Notes under the pieces: generated by a model
Database searches by the model: none
What the model saw: only the letters and a program-made list of their open reading frames with translations
What the model was told of the DNA's origin: nothing
Position numbers and translations under genes: made by a program
Source: an uncultured Clostridia bacterium
GTDB taxonomy: Bacteria > Bacillota > Clostridia > Peptostreptococcales > Anaerovoracaceae
Reading direction: 5' to 3'
DNA: 64,000 nt
Assembly: GCA_934271235.1 (NCBI GenBank)
Contig: CAKQQT010000015.1
Coordinates: forward strand, 11,033-75,032
Part shown: positions 55,921 through 64,000 of the stretch, in pieces
Numbering within the stretch: position 1 is the stretch's first letter
Layout: every line of letters starts with the position of its first letter

Positions 55921-57429
55921 TCATGTTCCTCTCTTTTGTGTGTTTTCGTATGTCTTTGCCCGGGAACCCTTGATCCCGTCGAGGGCTGCCATCGCCGAGG
56001 CGTAGGCAAACTGCAGGTTGTATCCGCCGGTATCTCCGTCAATGTCAAGCACTTCCCCTGCGAAGAAAAGACCGGGATAGGTCCTGCATCCCATCGTGGA
56101 CAGATCCACCGCCGCCAGAGAGATCCCCCCGGCTGTCGCCATCGCTTCGCGGTATCCTCCGGTACCGCTGACGGTACAAGGCCACGCGGCGAAAGCTCCG
56201 CTGAGAGCGCGGATCTCGCTGCCGGTCAGCGACGCGAGCGGTTTGTCCTTTAGGTCGATCAGTTCCAAGATTCTGCAAACAAATCGTTTCGGCAAATGAT
56301 ATTCTTCCCCGATGTACGCAGAAATCATCTTCCGGCATCCCGGAAAAATTTCTTTGATCTGAGAAATCATACTATCTACAGTATAGGGGAAAACAAAGTT
56401 GATTTCAAGTCTTGTACCGGCGAAAACATCGCGGGAGCGGTTCAGGATCACCGGCCCGGAGAGGTTCTTGTGCGTCAGAAGCAAGTCGCCGACTGCGGTC
56501 TGCGGTTTTGCGGCTTTCTTGTTCTTTTTGGCGAACATGTCCGAATTTTGTCCGTCGGCTGCAGCGCTTTGGAGCTTTGGAAAAATTTTCAGTCCGACAC
56601 TGCGCAAGCTGATGCCCGCGAGGTCCGCGAACGGGTAGTTTTCGATGCAGACCGGAGTCAGGGCGGGGCGAGGCGGGACAATCGGGAGGCCGAGCCCCGC
56701 CGGGGGCGCGAGCGCGAGGACGTCTAAAAGCGTGCCGTCCGAGCCGGTCGTCGGGTAAGAAGCGCCGCCTGCGGCGATGACCAGATTGCGGCAGGCAAGG
56801 CGCGTGCCGTCTGCCAGCGTGAGGACAAAGCGCGCGCCAAGGTCCGGTGCGCAGGCGAACTGCGCTTTTTCGCCGGGCGCAGGATCGCCGTCGGCTTGTG
56901 CGCCGGGCGTGGCATCGTCTGTATCGGAAGCTGCCGCGGCCGATGCCTGGCTGCAGGATGGCTGCGCCGGACTGCCGACGCGGCTGCTGCCGCTTTCTTG
57001 CGGCAGGGCGCAGATAGCGGTGACCTTCGCCTGCGTACGGATGCTCACGCCGTTTCGCGCGCATGCATGGAGCAGGGCGCCGCGTACCTCGCGGGCGTCC
57101 ATCGAGCGCGGGAAGATCTTGCCGTCCTCGCGTTCGATGAGGGAAACACCGAGCCCCTCCATGAAACGGCAGAGCGCGAGGTTGCTGTGCCGATACAGGC
57201 AGGTGCGGATTTTGTTCCCGTTCTTGCCGTAGCATAACAAAAACTCCTTAATGGAGCCGCAGTGGGTCAGATTGCACTGCCCGCTGCCGCTCATAAGAAG
57301 CTTGGTTCCCGTTTGTTTGGTTTTTTCTAAGATCAGAATGTCCCAGTCGGACGGCGCGGCGGCTCCGAAGAAGAGCCCTGCCGCGCCGCCGCCGATGACG
57401 ATGGTTTCGTAAGCATGTTTAATTTCCAT
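55921..57429 (-). CDS. HI0933-like FAD-dependent oxidoreductase (BaiN/RdsA family)
   Basis: 502 residues. FAD motif TIVIGGGAAGLFFGAAA, then GTKLLMSGSGQCNLTH, GKIFPRSMDAREV and C-terminal GLFFAGEVLDIDGDTGGYNLQFAYASA are hallmarks of this family. The substrate is not known in most members. A low-complexity Ser/Ala/Asp-rich insertion (about 150-195) is unusual. It overlaps the permease gene by 11 nt. Confidence 0.9.
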   Translation of the reverse strand: MEIKHAYETIVIGGGAAGLFFGAAAPSDWDILILEKTKQTGTKLLMSGSGQCNLTHCGSIKEFLLCYGKNGNKIRTCLYRHSNLALCRFMEGLGVSLIEREDGKIFPRSMDAREVRGALLHACARNGVSIRTQAKVTAICALPQESGSSRVGSPAQPSCSQASAAAASDTDDATPGAQADGDPAPGEKAQFACAPDLGARFVLTLADGTRLACRNLVIAAGGASYPTTGSDGTLLDVLALAPPAGLGLPIVPPRPALTPVCIENYPFADLAGISLRSVGLKIFPKLQSAAADGQNSDMFAKKNKKAAKPQTAVGDLLLTHKNLSGPVILNRSRDVFAGTRLEINFVFPYTVDSMISQIKEIFPGCRKMISAYIGEEYHLPKRFVCRILELIDLKDKPLASLTGSEIRALSGAFAAWPCTVSGTGGYREAMATAGGISLAAVDLSTMGCRTYPGLFFAGEVLDIDGDTGGYNLQFAYASAMAALDGIKGSRAKTYENTQKRGT

Positions 57430-59671
57430 ACCCTATACTATACCCCAAATCCGCGAGATAAGCAAGTGTGTGCTTGTCGGATTTTGAGATATCGAAGCCA
57501 AAGCTGTAGTGATTGCCCGCAGGCAGATTTGTCACGCTTGTGCGGCTTGCCGCCAGCGGCATCGGGCTGTCCCAGCTGCCTGGGTTTTGATTGAAGCTTT
57601 CCCTGTCCAAAGAGGTCTGCGTCGTGAAGCTGACATCGATATAGCCAAGGGTGTACCGATCTTCGCGCAGTCGATATGTGAGAAAATTCTGATAGAAATT
57701 CTGCTCGCGAATATCCTGATCCATCGCCTCGATCAAGCCATAGACCTTTTCCGCGTCCTTGTTTGAGAGCAGGAAGCTGTCGTAGTCACTGTCCTGATAC
57801 GTGACTTCAGGTGCAGGGGCGTTATTTTTTTGCTCGATGGTCGGAGTCTGCGTCTGCATAGCATCGGCGTCATATTCCTCTCCGACAGTCGGATCCTCCG
57901 TATCGACAGTACCGTCATCGATATAGTATCGTTCCACGTTGGCGCTGATGGAGAGAATATCCAGTGCTTTGAGCTTATCTCCGATGGTGAGCGTGTCCTG
58001 ATACACAGGCATGGCCTGCAGTTCGGTGATCAGCTCCGCGGCTTCATCAGTCAGAAAGCAGGTAAAAGAACGCTTGAAACTCTTGCCGTTTTGGAGTTGA
58101 TAGTGGAAACGGCAGGTGACGTAGCTCATGGAATCCGCAATCAGGTTTCCGGCATTGTCCGTCGAGTTCTTGTAAATCTCCGGAATCTTCCCGTCCGGAA
58201 AGGCTTCCGGTTTCATGATGCCGCTTTGCCGCAAAGCGGAAAGCTGCATTTCATTTTTGGAAAGTTCAACGCAAAGCTTGTGCAGCTTGCGCACCTTTTC
58301 GATGGCCACAGGATCTGTGATCAGCTGATTTTCTGCGCGCAGCGCGGCAGGCAGCCCTAGATAGGCGTAATTGCCGTCCGGAGATAGATCCGCAGCGTAA
58401 ACGCCTGTAATCTGGCTTTCCGCCGGAACCCGCTTATGGTAGCCGGTGAGGTCAAAGACTGTCACCGCGAGGAAGAGCAGGCAGATCAGCGCGGCGATGC
58501 CGAGCGAGATCAGGTTGCTCTTCGTGAAGACCTTGACCGATTTGGCGATGATGATTTTGACGACGAAGAAGGTCGCCAAAAGTCCGACCAAAAGACCGAT
58601 GATGAGGGTCGGCAGTGTTTTCGCCGTCAGCTCATAGAAGAGCATGCCGCAGGCCGCGGCGCCGACGAAGGTGATCAGCCAGGTGATGACTTCCTCGATT
58701 GAGCGGAAGATCATCGAATCGCCGACCTTTTCCAGCTTGGCCTTTCCGTAAGCGACGCGGGCCAGAACCAGCGCGGCAAGTCCGACGCCAAGATAGATCA
58801 AGTAGAATTTCAGTGAAAGCATTTCGCCGAATGCCGCGAACACCTGCACAGCGGGATTCGCGCCGATCATCAGGTTTTCCGCGGTCTGGGACATGCCGCT
58901 GTAGCCGCGCAGGAACTCCTGACAATAGGCCTGGGCGATGAAGAGGATCATCGGGCAGGCGCCGAAGAATACACCGGATAGCAGCACCTGCATGATGCCG
59001 GTGCCGACCAGCGCGCCCGCCAGCGTATAAAGCCCGTAAAAGAAAGTCATCATCGCGCTCGTGCTGCCGAGCCAGATCGCGATGTTCGCCGCGGTGTAGA
59101 TATTGATACTCTGCGCGGCCGGGTTGGCGGCGGAGAAGTTTTCATATGTGGTGACCGTATACACGTTGCATTCCGTCATAAAGCACAGATAGAGCAGCGC
59201 GGTCAGGATCAGCGGCAGCTCGCACATCAGCCAGCCGGAAAGAACCTGGCTGGTAAAGATTCTGGACTTGGAAAACGGCTGACTGTGCAGCGCGATGGCG
59301 CGATCCTGTCTGTGGTAAAAGTTCATCACGGTTACCGAGGCAATCAGCGGCACGAAGACCATCAGCAGGAGATAAACCGCGTTGTAGTTCGCGAAGCTGT
59401 TCGTGATGAAACCGCAGTAATCGTCGATGTTTTCGCGGTGGGTGATGATCGGGAAGATGCCGCTGAAAAAGTATGCCGCAAAGGACAGAAGCGGAATGTA
59501 CCAGTATAATTTGAAGTTTTCCAAAAGCAGCGTCAGAGAACACGCGAAGACCGACACGCCGCGGCCGCCGTGACTGCAGCCTGCAGGACTGTTTGCCGTC
59601 TGCTTACCGCCTGCTGCCTGCGTGGTCGAAGGATTGACTGTCATTGGTTTGCTATTGTTCACGAGGCTCAC
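57419..59671 (-). CDS. ABC transporter permease, large ABC-2-like membrane protein
   Basis: 750 residues. About six helices in the first 330 residues and more around 325-425, then a 300-residue extracytoplasmic domain (from about 430) resembling the DUF6449-type C-terminus of YtrC/YtrD-like permeases. Partner of the ATPase at 59652, with a 20-nt overlap. The low-complexity start (AAGGKQTANSPAG) is atypical. Substrate unknown; such loci respond to wall-active agents. Confidence 0.8.
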   Translation of the reverse strand: MSLVNNSKPMTVNPSTTQAAGGKQTANSPAGCSHGGRGVSVFACSLTLLLENFKLYWYIPLLSFAAYFFSGIFPIITHRENIDDYCGFITNSFANYNAVYLLLMVFVPLIASVTVMNFYHRQDRAIALHSQPFSKSRIFTSQVLSGWLMCELPLILTALLYLCFMTECNVYTVTTYENFSAANPAAQSINIYTAANIAIWLGSTSAMMTFFYGLYTLAGALVGTGIMQVLLSGVFFGACPMILFIAQAYCQEFLRGYSGMSQTAENLMIGANPAVQVFAAFGEMLSLKFYLIYLGVGLAALVLARVAYGKAKLEKVGDSMIFRSIEEVITWLITFVGAAACGMLFYELTAKTLPTLIIGLLVGLLATFFVVKIIIAKSVKVFTKSNLISLGIAALICLLFLAVTVFDLTGYHKRVPAESQITGVYAADLSPDGNYAYLGLPAALRAENQLITDPVAIEKVRKLHKLCVELSKNEMQLSALRQSGIMKPEAFPDGKIPEIYKNSTDNAGNLIADSMSYVTCRFHYQLQNGKSFKRSFTCFLTDEAAELITELQAMPVYQDTLTIGDKLKALDILSISANVERYYIDDGTVDTEDPTVGEEYDADAMQTQTPTIEQKNNAPAPEVTYQDSDYDSFLLSNKDAEKVYGLIEAMDQDIREQNFYQNFLTYRLREDRYTLGYIDVSFTTQTSLDRESFNQNPGSWDSPMPLAASRTSVTNLPAGNHYSFGFDISKSDKHTLAYLADLGYSIGYGN

Positions 59672-60356
59672 CTCCTAATTTTTCGATGAAAATCTCCTCA
59701 AGCGAGGTTGGCAGGAGTTCCAGAAGGTCGCCCTCAAAGACGACTCTGCCGCCGGCCAGAATGCCGATATAGTTGCAGATGTCTTCCATCTCCTTGGCGT
59801 TGTGGGAGGAGACCAGGACGGTCATTTCGCGGTCAGCAACGTCGTCCATCAGATAGCGGCGCAGTTTGTGGCGCACGATCGGGTCGAGGCCGTCCACCGG
59901 CTCGTCGAGCAGCAGATACTCCGGCATGGCCGCCATCGCGAGGCAGAAAGCCGCCTGCTTTTTCATACCTTTGGAGAACTTGCCGATATTGGTCTTTGGG
60001 TTAAGACCGAAGTCCTGCATCATTTCCTGAAAGCGGGTTTCGTTCCAGTTCGGGTAGAGCTTGCGATAGTATTTGCTCATTTCGGTCAGACTGTAACCGC
60101 GGAAAAAGAACAGTTCGTCCGGGATAAACAGCACGCGCCGTTTCAGTTCCTCATTGTCGGTGATGTCCTGCTCGTCTATGGTAATGTTTCCGTTATCCTG
60201 TCTGAGGAAGCCGGACAGGTGCCTAAGCAGCGTTGTTTTGCCCGCGCCGTTGAGACCCATCAGCCCGTAGATGGAACCTTTAGGCACGGACAGGCTCAGG
60301 TCGTTCAAAACCGGATAGGTGTCAAAATATTTGGTCACATGTTCAATTTTAATCAT
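59652..60356 (-). CDS. ABC transporter ATP-binding protein (YtrB-like)
   Basis: 234 residues. Walker A GLNGAGKTT, Q-loop IPDELFFF, a degenerate signature KFSKGMKKQ, Walker B YLLLDEPVDGLDP and switch His in SSHN. These features fit the YtrB/EcsA-like group. Overlaps the regulator by 8 nt. Confidence 0.9.
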   Translation of the reverse strand: MIKIEHVTKYFDTYPVLNDLSLSVPKGSIYGLMGLNGAGKTTLLRHLSGFLRQDNGNITIDEQDITDNEELKRRVLFIPDELFFFRGYSLTEMSKYYRKLYPNWNETRFQEMMQDFGLNPKTNIGKFSKGMKKQAAFCLAMAAMPEYLLLDEPVDGLDPIVRHKLRRYLMDDVADREMTVLVSSHNAKEMEDICNYIGILAGGRVVFEGDLLELLPTSLEEIFIEKLGGEPREQ

Positions 60357-60735
60357 GTTCCGGTCGCCTCCTTTCGATGATTTGCATGGTCAGATTTTTG
60401 GCTTTTTCGTAGCCGATCCCCAAAAACAGAAGATCGCGAAACGCATCGTCGAGATTTTGCTGCGCCTTTTGCAGCGACGCGAGATCCGCGTGAACCTGAT
60501 CACGATCCGCGACAAAGGTGCCGACGCCGCTGGTGGTGTAGATATAGCCCTGCCGTTCGAGTTCGCGATAGGCCTTCTGCACCGTATTCGGATTGACGGT
60601 GATCGACTTGGACAACTCACGCACCGACGGCAGTTTTTCCCCTGTTGCCATCTGTCCGGTCATGATCTGTTCCTTGAGCTGATCCATGACCTGCTCGTAG
60701 ATGGACTTGCAGCTTTTTAAGTCTAACTGTAACAT
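60349..60735 (-). CDS. GntR family regulator, YtrA subfamily
   Basis: 128 residues: winged-helix domain (SIYEQVMDQLKEQIMTG, LPSVRELSKSITVNPNTVQKAYRELERQG) and a short helical tail without a large ligand domain, typical of YtrA. It normally represses its own ABC operon. AGAAAGGGGA lies before the ATG. The operator candidate is at 60828. Confidence 0.9.
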   Translation of the reverse strand: MLQLDLKSCKSIYEQVMDQLKEQIMTGQMATGEKLPSVRELSKSITVNPNTVQKAYRELERQGYIYTTSGVGTFVADRDQVHADLASLQKAQQNLDDAFRDLLFLGIGYEKAKNLTMQIIERRRPEHD

Positions 60736-60827
60736 CTATGCTGATTCCCCTTTCTGTCAAGATTTTTTGGCGGCCGCGCCGCGTCCTGCGCGAGGCGGTA
60801 CGCGGCACACCGTCCTTTGTGTGTTAA

Positions 60828-60856
60828 GTGTATCATATGTCATGGTACACTGTCAA
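60828..60856 (-). promoter_or_regulatory. Promoter and inverted-repeat operator of the GntR-ABC operon
   Basis: TTGACA on the minus strand (60856-60851). The spacer is filled by an inverted repeat GTGTATCAT-ATGTC-ATGGTACAC (60828-60850; 8 of 9 arm positions match). TACACT (60832-60827) at 18 nt is the best -10. A GntR dimer here would occlude polymerase. Confidence 0.65.
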
Positions 60857-60873
60857 CAGATTCTTTTGCGAAA

Positions 60874-60904
60874 TCCTGAGGATATCCTCAAGATATCCTC
60901 AGGA
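60874..60904. repeat. Perfect inverted repeat upstream of the GntR operon
   Basis: TCCTGAGGATAT, loop CCTCAAG, ATATCCTCAGGA: 12-bp arms. It lies about 20 nt upstream of the -35 on the minus strand; no T-run. A second operator or a remnant of a mobile element are both possible. Confidence 0.5.
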
Positions 60905-60991
60905 AAACTTTGGAACGCGAACCTACCCGGCCGGCGCGCCGCTTTTTTCGCGGAAATTTACCGCTTGTTGCGTATTTTTTTCTCACCATTT

Positions 60992-61035
60992 CAAAAACGC
61001 AAGGAATCTTCCAGATGATGGTAAAATCCTTGCGT
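60992..61035 (-). terminator. Minus-strand terminator without an obvious gene
   Basis: On the minus strand ACGCAAGGA ... TCCTTGCGT is followed by TTTTTG. No minus-strand gene is seen to its right, so it may belong to a lost gene or an unseen small RNA. Confidence 0.45.
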
Positions 61036-61037
61036 AA

Positions 61038-61517
61038 TCCAAGAGGGATGATATCCTTACCTTAGCATCTCGTTTTCCAAATCAAGAAAATGAGGGGATA
61101 GAACACATCCAATGGGACGGAAACGCAGAATCGTCGATTCTATTAACTCCGAAACTGGAGAAAACAAGATGTCTAGAGATTTGCGTTGCAACATTAAATG
61201 AAGATGGAGTGTTGGAAAAAAATATTATTGGTACTTTTTTCATGGATATGGATTGTAAACAGAAAGTTGCAATGTTTAACTTATATATGGAACAGTATAT
61301 TTATGAGAAAAGACTCATCGAAAGCAGACTGATATGGCTATCATCCAGTAAACATGCAGTGGGTATGGAAAATGTTGGGTTCAGATATACCTACGATGAA
61401 AATGGAGAACCGAAAGGATATTTTCTGGATATCCGCACCGGATATGGTGCGGATATTGAAGATCCGCTGCCGGAACCTGTCAAGGCTATGATGAATCAAA
61501 AAATCAAACATCCTTAA
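61038..61517 (+). pseudogene. 5'-truncated gene of unknown function
   Basis: A continuous frame follows the TAA at 61035 and encodes about 159 residues, but no ATG, GTG or TTG with a ribosome site lies near its beginning; the first start is GTG 61209. The upstream part (SRFPNQENEGIEHIQWDG ... LEICVATLNEDG) runs smoothly into it, so the gene probably lost its 5' end. Composition is more AT-rich than its neighbours. Family not recognised. Confidence 0.5.
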
Positions 61518-61626
61518 ACAAAAGCTGCGCACCACCGCAATCGCAAAATATATCCTCCTTTGGCAAGCTGCATAGCGATAGACTATGAAAGCCTTTCCGA
61601 AGCGAGGATTTTTTTATTAGAAAACG

Positions 61627-61655
61627 TTGACATGCATAGAACTTCTATGTATAAT
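61627..61655 (+). promoter_or_regulatory. Perfect consensus promoter with PadR operator
   Basis: TTGACA (61627-61632), 17-nt spacer, TATAAT (61650-61655). The spacer contains the palindrome CATAGAA-C-TTCTATG (61635-61649), and CATAGAACTTCGAGG recurs at 61671. This arrangement strongly suggests autorepression by the PadR protein at 61743. Confidence 0.8.
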
Positions 61656-61742
61656 GAGGAGAACAGAAAGCATAGAACTTCGAGGCATGCGGACCGGGAA
61701 TCATGGATGACGGCGCAGGCCTTGCAAACACAGGAGGTGCTT

Positions 61743-62072
61743 ATGAAAATCGATAAAGGACTGATGGGCGGCAGCTCGACGCTTTTGGTGCTGAGTCTGC
61801 TGTCGGAGAAGGACTACTACGGCTATGAGATGATCCGCACGCTGGAGGAGCGTTCGGACAAGACGTTTCTCTACAGTGAGGGTACGCTGTATCCGATCTT
61901 GCACAAGCTGGAGAGTAAAGGCTGGGTGCGTTCCTACAAGGAGCGGACCGAGTCCGGACGCGAACGCAAGTATTATGCGCTGACCGGGCTCGGTCAGGCG
62001 CAGCTGGCACAGGAGCGGGAGCAGTGGGAGACGTTTCAGGCGGCGGTGCAGCATGTGCTCGCAGGCATATAG
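61743..62072 (+). CDS. PadR family transcriptional regulator
   Basis: 109 residues. Winged-helix PadR features: GGSSTLLVLSLLSEKDYYGYEM, FLYSEGTLYPILHKLESKGWV and RKYYALTGLGQAQL. The ATG at 61743 follows ACAGGAGG. Regulators of this short type pair with adjacent membrane genes that they repress until envelope stress. Confidence 0.92.
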   Translation: MKIDKGLMGGSSTLLVLSLLSEKDYYGYEMIRTLEERSDKTFLYSEGTLYPILHKLESKGWVRSYKERTESGRERKYYALTGLGQAQLAQEREQWETFQAAVQHVLAGI

Positions 62073-62180
62073 GCAGAACGCGGCGGCAGGTGTGTATCCT
62101 GCACGGCTGCTTCTATCGCCGCGGCAAACCGCGGTACGCATGGCGGGCCGCGCGCCGTGGCGGGGAAGCATAGGGGGAAG

Positions 62181-62978
62181 ATGATGACGAGGGAAACTTT
62201 TTTAGACGCTGTCCTGCGCGAGGTGCGTTTCAGCTGGGATCGGGATGAGATCCGCGCGGAGCTTACAGCACATCTGGAAGATGAGGGCGAGTATCTTGCG
62301 GAGCGCGATGGGCTGACGGAGTCAGAGGCGGAAGAGGAGGCTGTGCGGCGCATGGGCGACGCCAAGGCGCTCGGCAAGGAACTGAACCGAGCGCACAACC
62401 CGTGGATCGGCTGGCTGTGGATCGTGACGAGCGTACTGATGGTGGCAGCCTTGTTTGTATATGGCATCGGTGCGCTGGATGTCTATAAAGATCTGCACGC
62501 GGGGTATTACCGCGATGTCAGAACCGGTATTGAGCGGCAATACAGTGAGGGAAGCAATCGGATTTTGTTTCATGTTAAATGCAGCGAGACGGTGTCGTTT
62601 GTGGGTTTTCAGGTCAAATTTACTGATATTTACGGCATTGAGACAAATGGAAACAAAGAATGGAGTTTTTTGGAGATCGTGTACACCCAGTCCGGCAAAG
62701 ACGGCGAGGCGTTCATGTTTTATACGCCGTTGGAAAGTTTCTTAAACGCGGAGGGAAAGCTGTACGGCAGCACGCAGAGGGAGATCCTGAACTATAGTAT
62801 CTCCGCGCCGGGACGAAAGTTTTTACGGCAGGGCACCATACAGCTTCCCCTGGATCCTGACCAACCGCAGATCTATCTGCGGTTCGAACAGTTTGGGCAG
62901 TCTGCGGAGGGCGTGCTCGATTTTTCGGAAGGCGTCGAGCTGTTAAAGAAAGAGGGGTATTTCGATGAAATTAGGTAA
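62181..62978 (+). CDS. PadR-associated membrane protein with permease-prefix/DUF1700-like N-terminus
   Basis: 265 residues. The N-terminal 65 residues form the short helical domain often found next to PadR (FLDAVLREVRFSWDRDEIRAE-type start, then LAERDGLTESEAEEEAVRRMGD). One membrane helix (about 78-98) precedes an unrecognised extracytoplasmic domain. GGGGGAAG precedes the ATG. Its end overlaps the next gene. The first part is repeated at the window edge. Confidence 0.75.
   Translation: MMTRETFLDAVLREVRFSWDRDEIRAELTAHLEDEGEYLAERDGLTESEAEEEAVRRMGDAKALGKELNRAHNPWIGWLWIVTSVLMVAALFVYGIGALDVYKDLHAGYYRDVRTGIERQYSEGSNRILFHVKCSETVSFVGFQVKFTDIYGIETNGNKEWSFLEIVYTQSGKDGEAFMFYTPLESFLNAEGKLYGSTQREILNYSISAPGRKFLRQGTIQLPLDPDQPQIYLRFEQFGQSAEGVLDFSEGVELLKKEGYFDEIR
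62202..62278 (+). repeat. 77-nt direct repeat, left copy (right copy 63924-64000)
   Basis: From TTAGACGCTG to CATCTGGA, identical at all 77 positions to 63924-64000, where the window ends; the repeat may continue. It covers the N-terminal coding part of two neighbouring homologous genes, indicating recent duplication or gene conversion. Confidence 0.85.
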
Positions 62979-63855
62979 AAAAATCCGGAATTGCAAGCTG
63001 CCGCCGCTGACACGCAAGCAGAAGATCCTGCGTAATCTGATCCTGATCTTGCTGGCGGTCTGTGTGCTGGCTATGCGGTCGCGGAGCGAGTATGTGCGTA
63101 CTTCGGATGCGGCACTGGAGCGAGCGCTGCATGACCAGCTCGGCATACTGCAGCCTTATGAGATCATCGCGGACTACACGCTGCCGGAGGATATGGATAT
63201 CTTTCACCGAGAGGTCTACATACGGACAAGCGTACAGGGCAAGCCGCAGATCGTGATCGTACGTATTCAGAAATATGAGGATGGGAGATTCAGCCCCTAT
63301 TTTGATCCCCTGATGGTCAGTGAAGCAGAAATGAACGGCGATACACCGCTTGGCTTCCTTGGCCTTTGGGCGAAACAGCCGGAAGTGGGCCAAGGCGTCT
63401 ATCATATGACCTGCCCGGAAAACTTCCCACAGCTCGGATCGTACGCGAGTATCAAGTTTGAGCCGGACTGCGGGAACGGCAGGGTGCGCGTGATGATCGA
63501 CCGTTTGAGGACCGGATCGAAGCCGGATGACCATGAGGCGGTAGAAGCTTTGTACGGGATCGAACTCCCGGAAGGGGAAACAGCAGGTGATTACTTCGCG
63601 GATTTCGAGGCGGACCTTGTTTACACCGCAGACTTGTCTCGGGGAGCAAAGGCCGAAGGACGCGTTACGTGGGAGTACATCCGGCCGGAGTTCAAACCCG
63701 GCGGCTATACCGAGGAGGGATTAGTACTCTCCGATGCGGACGCCCTGCGGCTGGCCAAAATGCTGAACAACGCTTTGACAAAGGCCCGGACCGAGGAAAA
63801 TCCGATCGCTGTCAAGTCGCTTGATACGGATAACCTTACCATTGAATGGGAATAG
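62965..63855 (+). CDS. Single-span membrane protein of unknown function
   Basis: 296 residues. A basic N-terminus (KKIRNCKLPPLTRKQK) and one hydrophobic segment (about 23-37) anchor a soluble extracytoplasmic domain. No family recognised. The start overlaps the previous gene by 14 nt with AAAGAGGGG upstream, so it is cotranscribed with the PadR cassette. Confidence 0.65.
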   Translation: MKLGKKIRNCKLPPLTRKQKILRNLILILLAVCVLAMRSRSEYVRTSDAALERALHDQLGILQPYEIIADYTLPEDMDIFHREVYIRTSVQGKPQIVIVRIQKYEDGRFSPYFDPLMVSEAEMNGDTPLGFLGLWAKQPEVGQGVYHMTCPENFPQLGSYASIKFEPDCGNGRVRVMIDRLRTGSKPDDHEAVEALYGIELPEGETAGDYFADFEADLVYTADLSRGAKAEGRVTWEYIRPEFKPGGYTEEGLVLSDADALRLAKMLNNALTKARTEENPIAVKSLDTDNLTIEWE

Positions 63856-63905
63856 AAACGCCAAGGGCAGAGAGCAAGCGGGGAAACAACAAGAGGGAAA
63901 ATAGG

Positions 63906-64000
63906 ATGACCAAGGAAAATTTCTTAGACGCTGTCCTGCGCGAGGTGCGTTTCAGCTGGGATCGGGATGAGATCCGCGCGGAGCTTACAGCACATCTGGA
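63906..64000 (+). CDS. Second permease-prefix/DUF1700-like gene, partial
   Basis: Starts MTKENFLDAVLREVRFSW after a GAGGGAAAATAGG site and is cut by the window end after 31 codons. Nearly identical to the beginning of the gene at 62181. Confidence 0.75.
   Translation, partial: MTKENFLDAVLREVRFSWDRDEIRAELTAHL

Overview
The window looks like a chromosomal segment of a low-G+C-phylum (Firmicutes) but GC-rich Clostridia, most likely Lachnospiraceae-like. The basis is the gene content (PolC-type replicase, pyrH-frr-uppS-cdsA-dxr-rseP-ispG-polC cluster, type III glutamine synthetase, split archaeal-type glutamate synthase with an ANTAR regulator, meso-diaminopimelate dehydrogenase) and consensus sigma-A promoters. 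No rRNA, tRNA, CRISPR array or intact insertion sequence was found.

Layout. 1-5.7 kb: two paralogous M56 (BlaR1-like) membrane metalloproteases. Between them sits a compact convergent module: a LexA-like box over a promoter, a 33-residue ORF with a strong ribosome site, and an oppositely transcribed antisense RNA with its own promoter and terminator. This has the architecture of an SOS-controlled type I toxin-antitoxin system. 6-12.8 kb: pstSCAB-phoU plus a PhoB/PhoR-type two-component system. 12.9-17.4 kb: a truncated YczE-like gene, a PD-(D/E)XK nuclease, a secreted or anchored NucA/EndA-type nuclease and an aminopeptidase P. 17.4-23.8 kb: an OmpR-family two-component system followed by YfhO, GtrA and CsbB-like genes, a three-part wall or teichoic-acid glycosylation system. 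TTAAGA repeats spaced 11 bp lie before both operons and suggest the regulator controls the glycosylation genes. 24.1-30.8 kb: nitrogen assimilation (ANTAR regulator, three-piece glutamate synthase, divergent type III glutamine synthetase), each promoter followed by a structured leader. 31-34.6 kb: MATE pump, RidA and an ABC exporter. 34.6-44.9 kb: the housekeeping cluster from pyrH to polC; this PolC lacks the embedded proofreading exonuclease. 45-49.4 kb: a CarD-like regulator with a long structured leader, then a zinc-type zur-znuACB operon. 49.9-53.2 kb: ddh, a metallophosphoesterase and a patch of decayed genes carrying a 66-nt repeat also present in the CarD leader. 53.2-60.9 kb: a minus-strand operon (YtrA-type GntR regulator, ABC ATPase, permease, flavoprotein, secreted transglutaminase-like protein). 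61-64 kb: a gene remnant, then a PadR regulator and membrane proteins in a cassette that begins to repeat at the right edge.

Two wider patterns stand out. Tandem TCGAA-containing heptamers with 10-bp periodicity, resembling Spo0A boxes, occur in several intergenic gaps. Many otherwise conserved proteins carry Ala/Gly/Gln/Asp-rich low-complexity insertions.
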